In this document: positions 57,345 to 64,000 of the stretch, one piece after another
How positions within the stretch are numbered: the first letter of the stretch is position 1
Layout: every line of letters starts with the position of its first letter
Source of the DNA: Amborella trichopoda
Taxonomy: Eukaryota; Streptophyta; Magnoliopsida; Amborellales; Amborellaceae
Direction of reading: 5' to 3'
Assembly: GCF_000471905.2 (NCBI RefSeq)
Contig: NW_006497672.1
Location: 1,542,133 to 1,606,132 of the forward strand
DNA length: 64,000 bases
Position numbers and translations under genes: made by a program
The notes under the pieces: model-generated
The model's input: the letters and a program-made list of their open reading frames with translations, nothing else
Told to the model about the DNA's origin: nothing
The model's database searches: none

Positions 57345-58151
57345 AACTTCTATCTAAAAATTTGAAATTTGAGATAGGTTATCTCTAAAAATTTGAAATT
57401 TGAGATAGGTTATCTCTAAAAATTTTGATATAGATTCTCCCTCTAAAAGTTCTAATGTAGTTTTTCTCTAAGAATTTTGAGATAGTTTCAGTCTCTAAAA
57501 CTTAAATTTTTATTTGATTTATCTCTCTGGATTTTTTTAATGTAGTTTCTCTATAAATTGTTAATGTAGTTTATCTCTTTAAAACTTGAAATTTGATATA
57601 GTTTCTCTCTCTAAAAAATTTGAGATATTTTCTCTCTTTAAAACATAAAAATTGAGATAGCTTCTCTCTCTAAAAAATTTGAGATAGTTTCTCTCTCAAA
57701 AAAATTGAAAATTGAGATTAGCTTATCTCTCTAGAAATTTTGAAATAGTCTCTTGCTAAAATTTTAAGATGGTTTAGCTTTCTAAAAATTTTGAGGGTAT
57801 AGTTTTTCTTTCTAAAATTTTTAAGATACTTTTTCTCTCTCTAAAACTTAAAAAATTAAGACAGTTTCTCTTTTTAAATTTTTTGAGATAGTTTCTCTCT
57901 CTAAGAAATTGAAAATTGAGATTGCCTCCCTCTCAAAAAACTTTGAGATGGTCTATTTCGAAAAAATTTACAAAAGTCTATCTAAAAAATTTGAGGTAGT
58001 TTCTAAAATTTGATATTGGATATAGTTTCTGTCTCGAAAATTTTTGATATAGATTATCTCTCTAAAACTTAAAATTTGAGATAATTTCTATCTCTAAAAT
58101 GAGATAGTTTCTCTCTCTAATATATTTAAAATGGCTTTCTCTCTTAAACAT
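57345..58151. repeat. Array of 'gagatagtttctctctctaaaa' units, left part
   Basis: Imperfect units of roughly 28-32 bp built from 'aaaatttgagatagtttctctctct' are repeated more than twenty times. They are degenerate and there is no coding frame. The array resumes at 59868 after a 1.7 kb insertion. Confidence 0.85.
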
Positions 58152-58154
58152 TTA

Positions 58155-59864
58155 GGGTATGTTTGACAAAACAGGATTAGAATATTCAAATTTTTGAAAA
58201 TCTAAATAAAGCCATTGTCTGCTTTTCATATATCTGAATTATATATTATCATTATATGTATCTTTTTGTGCATGTTTGATTATCTACCTGTATTTCAGAA
58301 TTTTCTAAGATTTAAGATATGGGTGTAGTTGGCATACGGATGCATCTGTAGCTGTAGAGGTAAGGTGCACCTTCAAATTTTATCATGGTATATAATTTTG
58401 AGGTAAAATGTTCTTAGGATTGTCGTAAATCTATTTTTATATGTACTTATCTAATTTTAAATTTAAAAAATGGTTAAAATCAAGTAGATCTATAAACATA
58501 TGAAAATCTTGAAAATGGACGGTGTAGATAATATGTTACAAAATGAACTATTTCTGAGACTTAAAATCTTTTTATTTTTCATAGTCATACATCTTGATGT
58601 CGAGATGATCAATCAAAGTTCAACATTAAAACTGCCTTTTCCAATGGATTTTTGAGGTGCATCCATAGTGCTACATTATAAGGTTGCATCCTTATATAAA
58701 CTTTTTCCTTAAGATATTTGATTGTTTGGGAGACAAAATTACAATAAATGTATTTTCTTCAGTAAGCACATTTTGATTTGTAACAAAATCACCATAGAGG
58801 GTTTGTGTTGGATCCTCAAAGAACGAATTGGATGCAAGCCGTCGTACTATGTTGGATCCCCAAGGCACGAATTGGATGCAAGCCGTCATATAAACCAACT
58901 AGAACCAATTTAATAAAGAGAGAGACCAACAACCAGAATGTTAACGCACCAAAACCATGGAGAGAGTGAAATGGAGAGAGTGAAGAAAAACATGTGGGCT
59001 TCAAATTCTATTTACAAAGATCAGAGCATTTTTTTTTGGCAAAAAGAAACGTCACGATGAGGGAGGAGTAAATCAGGCCATTAAAAGCTGGCTATTCATT
59101 CACTCAAATAAAATCTAAAGTAGTAAACAATAGAAATGCTTTCAAGATCACTATGGTAATCAAATGGGCTGCTGTTAAGGTTTATAAGATCATTCATATA
59201 TAGAAGCATGCCAATATATTCAAGATATTCAGACTAAGGCAAGAAGGCTTCAACATGATTCCAAAGCAGCAACCATTAAACTTTGTGCATCTTCATCTCA
59301 ACCACTAAACTTATGCTACAAGAAAATATGCAGAGAGAAAGAAAGATTTTAGAGAGAGAGATTTTATTGAAATTAAGAAACAAGAGAGAAAAAGGTCTAT
59401 AGATGGACAAAAAGAATCTTGTTGAATAGAAGCATCCCACTTCCACCATGGGGGCGTCCCACCTTCCACTAGATGAGTGAGGCCAAATTTCTACCAAAGG
59501 AGGGAGGCTCCCACCTTCCACTTGATGAGGGAGGCTAAATTTCCACCAAAGGAGGGAGGCTCTCACCTTCCACCATAGGAGGGAAGCTAAATTTTCCACC
59601 AAAGGAGGGAGGCTAAATTTTTGACGTGAGAGAGGGGGAATTGCGCCAATATTTTGACGGAGAAACGCTAACTTGCAAGTTAGTGTTTTTCCAAATTTTT
59701 TAAAATTCAAGTTAGACCTGTTTTTTTGGGGATTTTGTTTTTGGGGTGGTATTCAAATATTATGTAGTGTTATCAAACACCTCTTTGATCAAATCAAATT
59801 AGGAAGCTTCAAGATCTTAAAATATTTTAAAATATCATAACATTGTGGGCCTATCAAACAACGC
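58155..59864. mobile_element. Harbinger-like insertion splitting the array
   Basis: The left end is GGGTATGTTTGACAAAAC and the right end in reverse complement is GCGTTGTTTGATAGGCCC, sharing GTTTGA(C/T)A. TTA lies on both sides (58152-58154 and 59865-59867), as expected for PIF/Harbinger elements. The 'gagatagtttctctct' array is found on both sides, so the 1.7 kb is an insertion. There is no transposase. It carries one copy of the AT-rich MITE-like repeat (58345-58700). Confidence 0.5.
58345..58700 (+). repeat. AT-rich MITE-like repeat, plus copy 2
   Basis: It matches 56292-56672 along its length ('aaatcaagtagatctataaa', 'aaaatggacggtgtagataat', 'ccttttccaatggatttttgag') and ends 'ataaggttgcatccttatat'. 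It lies inside the Harbinger-like insertion. Confidence 0.6.
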
Positions 59865-59867
59865 TTA

Positions 59868-60000
59868 GGATAGTTTCTCTCTCTAAAAGATTTTTGAAAT
59901 GGTTTTTTATCTAAAACTTGAAATTTGATATAGTTTCCCTTTCTGAATTTTTTGAGATAGTTTCTCTCTCTACAACTTAAAATATGAGATAATTTAATTC
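59868..60000. repeat. Array of 'gagatagtttctctctctaaaa' units, right part
   Basis: About four to five more units of the array at 57345-58151, separated from it by the Harbinger-like insertion. Confidence 0.75.
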
Positions 60001-60154
60001 AGGGTCCGATGGGAAATATAACTTTATGTAATTTTTCTCCCCCTCATGAGGTACAAAGTTCTTTACATATGAAAAGGGTCATTTTATAGTAAGTATGTTT
60101 CAAATAGAATAAATTTTCATGTATGCTTGCAGGAATATGCCATGCATGGTCATA

Positions 60155-63100
60155 ATCATCATCATAGCCTTTTTCCAATTAATTGAGGTTGGCTACATGA
60201 ATTTTAGTTTGACATTCTTCTCTATTAAAGACCATACCCTCAGTGAGGCCATAAATCCACATATATTTTCAAACTACTTCTAACCACGTCCTTTTGGGCG
60301 TACCTCTCATCCTTTTCAGTCCTTCTACTTGAACTAACTTGTACATTCTAATAGGTGTTGTACTTGGTCGGTGCCACACATGCTTAGCCGACTTAAGTCT
60401 AATCTTTCTCATCCTCTCGTCTATTGGTGGTACACCTAAATTCTCTTGAATGTATTCATTTTGAATTCTATCCCTTATTGTCTTGCCACTCATCCATCTC
60501 ACCATCAACATCTCCACTACACTCGTTTATAGGCATATTATTTTTTGTCCGCCCAACATTCTACCCCATAGAGCAAAGCTGGTGTCATACCTGTCCTATA
60601 GAACTTGCCCTTCAGCTTCATTAGTATGCAATAATTACATAAAATTCCAATTGCACATCTCCACTCTGCCCACCCAAATTTTATTTTGTATGACATCTTC
60701 CTCAATCTCTTCATTTTCCTGGATTATCGAATCAAGATATCAAAAGTGTGGTCTTTTTTGTACTTACTGACCATCAGTCTTAACTACTTTTTTGTCTCTA
60801 CTTCTATTATTATTAAATTTGCATTCTATGCACTCTATAGTACGACTAATTTTAAAATCTTTGGATTCTAGGGCATCCCTCCAAAGTTCTAACTTTGTAT
60901 TAACTCTGTATTGGGTCTCATCGATCAAAACTATGTCATTTGCGAACAACATGCACCACGGTACCTCATCCTATAGGTACCTAGTTAAGTCACCTATAAT
61001 TAAGACAAACACGTACGAGCTCAATGTTGACCTTTGAGCTCAATGCTCAATGTAGACATATTGTCACTGAAAACTCCATTGTCTATCCACTAGTTGTTCG
61101 TACACTAGTTAGCACTTCATCATATATATCTATCGCCAAGTTAATGTAGTGTTTAGAGACTTATTTCTTATCCTTAACCCACCAAATCAAATCTCAAAGT
61201 ACTCATAAGCTTACTCTAGATCAATAAAGACCATGTGGATGTCTTTTCCCTTCGCCCTAAACTTCTCAATCAGTTGTCTAAGTAAGAAAATTGCCTCAGT
61301 TGTTAGCTTTCCTAGTATAAAATTAAATTGGTTTTCAGATACACTTGTTTCATGCCTTAGTCATTTCTCAATCACTATCTTCTAGAGCTTCATAGTATGT
61401 CTTATAAGCTTGATCCCTCGATAGTTCGCAAAATTTTATGTTTCATTTTTTCTTGAAAAAATATACCACAATACGTTTCCTCCATTTATCTAACATTTTC
61501 TTTGTTCTCAACACCTTGTTGAACAACTTTGTTAGCCATTTAATGCCAATCTCCTCCATGCACTTCTAAAACCTCTATCGTGATACCATTTGATCCTAAA
61601 GCCTTTCCTATCTTCATCTTTTTCAAAGCTTCTTTCATTTTCGACATCTGATTCCTACGAATATATCTATGACTTATGCCCTCATTTGTATCAATAATTT
61701 CTTCTACTACTATGTTCCTATTGTGTTCTTCATTTAATAATTTTTGAAAATAAACTCTCCACATTTCATTGACCTCGTCATCTTTCACCAAGATCCTTTG
61801 ATCCTCACTCTTAATGCATTTAATATAGTTTAGATCCCTACATTGTTTTTCTCTTATTTTTGCTAATATGAAGACACTTTTTTTACCTTCTCTTGTTCTC
61901 AATTTTTTATTTAGATTATCATATGCATGTAGTTTAGCTTTACTTACTATTTGTTTAACATTCTTTTTAACATTTTTATAATTTTCTAAATTTTGATTGT
62001 TTCTATTACACTGCCAAGTTTTATAACATGATTATTTTTCGCTAATGGCCTTCTGAACCTCATCACTTCACCACAAAGTTTTTTTATCGGAGTTTCTTTT
62101 CCCTCTACATTATCCTAAAACTTCTTTTGCCACTTTCTTGATACAGTCAGCCATCTCATTCCATATTACATTGACATTATGTTCAGAGTTCCATTTTCCT
62201 CTTCAACTAATTTATCTCTAAATAAGCCTATGTTCTCATTTTTTAAATTCCACTCCCTATTATCGGATACCCATTATTTTCACCCCTTTTCTTATGTATC
62301 TTTATGCAGACATCCATAACTATGAGCCTATATTGGGTATTTAAACTCTCTCATGGGATAACATTGCAATCTTTACATGATGGTCGATCTACCTTCTCAA
62401 TTAGAAGGAGGTCTATCTGGCTTTTATGTGATCTACTTTTATAGGTTATTAAATGTTCATCTTGCTTTTTAAAGTAACTGTTTGCTATTCCTAGGTCGTA
62501 GGCTATAGCAAAATCTAGAATAGTTTCACCCATCTCATTTCTTTCCCTAAATCCATATACCCCATCTAGGTCTTCATATTCTGTACGATCCTTCCTTACA
62601 TGACCATTTAAACCCCCTTCATAAAATGGTCCTCTCTACATTTAGTATGTCTTGGACTATTCCATCTATGTCCTCCCAAAATTGTCTTGTGGTATATAAG
62701 TACTAACTACATTAATTATCTTTTCCCCTAATACAAATTTAATTAATAAGAACTTATCACCTATTGTTTTGACATTAACTACTTTATCTTTTAAATCTTT
62801 GTCTACTATTATGCCTACGCCATTTCTATTATTATCCTTTTTTGTATATCAAATTTTATACCCATCTATTTCTTTAGCTTTGTCTCCTTTCCATTTAGTT
62901 TCTTGTAGACAGACTATATTTACTCTTATTCATGTCATTATATTTACTAACTCCATACTCTTACCTGTAAGCGTTCCTAGATTCCATGTAGCTCGACGAA
63001 TCCTATTATCTTAGACAAGCTTCGTTACCCCTACTCATCCAAGATGCCGTTGGAACCTTTGCCTATTTTTCACTACAATCGGACATCGCTGAGGGGCATC

Positions 63101-63375
63101 GCTTCTAGGGATCGCCCTAGCTAACCTTTGCTCATTTCTCATTGAGCCCGGGGTCTGGTACATTATGTCACTTCTGGGAAATGCCCTAGCTACCCCTTAT
63201 TCATTTATCATTGTACTTAAATTTCGATACAACACGTCGCTTCTAGGTAACGCCTTAGCATAAGCAGATATTGTAGGTTCAAAATTTATGATAAGTTTTG
63301 GCAAAATTTTATGTTGGCTGCCTACATAACACAACCCAGCCTCTTTACCTAGGCATAGGACGGGTTAAGGGAAAG
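60155..63375 (-). mobile_element. RTE-type LINE, nearly full length but decayed
   Basis: The 3' end on the minus strand ends in 'atgatgatgattatg'-like repeats (plus 60150-60166). Reading the minus strand: a 5' leader near 63370 with 'ggctgggttgtgttatgtag'; then endonuclease, reverse transcriptase and the C-terminal part. Plant RTE elements have this single-ORF layout. Many stops and frameshifts are present. It is the same family as the truncated copy at 33.1-34.4 kb. Confidence 0.85.
60269..63010 (-). pseudogene. RTE LINE polyprotein (endonuclease and reverse transcriptase), decayed
   Basis: The endonuclease starts near 63005 with RRATWNLGTLTGKSMELV and continues with CLQETKWKGDKAKEIDGYK. 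A later endonuclease part is at 62533-62351 (ETILDFAIAYDLGIANSYF, SQIDLLLI). The linker and RT start are at 61902-61540 (ILVKDDEVNEMWRVYFQKLL). The catalytic box at about 60950 reads FAND instead of FADD (MLFANDIVLIDET). The C-terminal part at 60517-60269 has VRWMSGKTIRDRIQNEYI and RGTPKRTWLEVV. At least the FADD change and several stops make it inactive. Confidence 0.85.
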
Positions 63376-64000
63376 TTTAAGGACATCACCCTTCTTAGAC
63401 CACTCTTAAAAGAAATGGTGATATATGAAAATACCTGTTAAAGATGAATGATTTAATATTCTACCCATTTATAACTAATCCAAATCAAGACTATGTATTT
63501 TTTATTTTTTACTTACCCAAAAAAAAGACCATGTATTTTTTATTTAGGGAAAATTATAGATACCTCCTTAAAATCAACTTTGTAAACATCCTACCCCCCA
63601 ATACTTTTAGTATCACACTCTAGTGTTCGAACACATTTTTTAGTATCTTGGTCCCCGATGCAGAATAAAGGGGAAACAAGTCAATAAAGCCTATAAAACA
63701 GTGAAAATTTTGATAGTCTCAGAATTACCTCAGAGTTTCTCAAGATCTTTATCAATACTCAAAAAAGCCACCTACTAAAGTTTCATCGCAATCAGACATG
63801 TCTAAGGCAGTAAACACAAAGACACAATTTCCGTTAAATCGGCTTCTGACACCCTGAAATGGACCCCGTAACTAGAACTATAGATTTTGGTATGTCAAAT
63901 TGCTGTGGGACCACCACCATTGGATCCAGCACGGTAAAAAACCTCTATGGGTCAAGTTTCAGCTTAATCAGGCACTCCAGGATAAAGTTATGGGTAAAAT
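63376..64000. other. Non-coding stretch at the window end
   Basis: AT-rich DNA with no open frame of note. A 35-bp stretch containing 'gaccatgtattttttattta' is loosely repeated at about 63490-63545. Nothing else is recognised. Confidence 0.4.

Noticed and set aside
1..64000. tRNA, rRNA, CRISPR arrays, bacterial-type operons
   Set aside because: No cloverleaf with a GGTTCRANYCC arm, no rRNA core words, and no regularly spaced identical repeats with unique spacers were seen. The tandem arrays lack spacers.

Overview
This is plant nuclear DNA. It is AT-rich and dominated by retrotransposons. Two host genes are recognisable: a type-1 protein phosphatase (PP1/TOPP) with plant-like exon structure, and a BAG6-type co-chaperone gene with the plant-specific IQ-plus-BAG layout. 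Both have GT-AG introns. The repeats are typical of flowering plants: L1-like LINEs carrying RNase H, RTE LINEs, Ty1/copia and Ty3/gypsy elements, and MULE, hAT and Harbinger-like fragments. I cannot name the species. No tRNA, rRNA or CRISPR array was seen, and nothing prokaryotic.

Layout. 1-3.2 kb: no recognisable gene. 3.2-9.4 kb: two diverged copies of one LTR-type repeat, head to head. 9.83-10.60 kb: a hAT-like element with an 8-bp target duplication and an internal minisatellite. 12.2-13.9 kb (+) and 16.44-17.80 kb (-): 3' parts of LINEs. 18.9-20.3 kb: a ~0.7 kb direct repeat. 21.36-22.94 kb (+): the last three exons of PP1; exon 1 was not found. 24.64-32.64 kb (-): a long LINE flanked by a 17-bp target duplication. 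33.1-34.4 kb (-): a truncated RTE LINE. 34.4-40.9 kb (-): a copia element with a gypsy element (35.77-38.60 kb) nested in it. 41.6-42.3 kb (+): another LINE 3' end. 42.44-42.95 kb: a MULE-type MITE with a 9-bp target duplication. 43.0-48.6 kb: a probable long-TIR MULE-like unit holding a 20-bp assembly gap, a 56-bp tandem array, exon-like fragments and a LINE insertion. 48.9-54.0 kb (-): the BAG6-like gene. 54-60 kb: AT-rich repeats, a 'gagatagtttctctct' array and a Harbinger-like insertion. 60.15-63.4 kb (-): a longer RTE LINE.

The observations most worth checking concern the BAG6-like gene. Long exons are preserved, but I read three in-frame stops and one frameshift, and the first stop lies in the calmodulin-binding IQ core. 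It looks like a recently disabled or truncated copy. The window also gives a clear insertion record: several target-site duplications can be read directly, which fixes the boundaries and orientation of the mobile elements.
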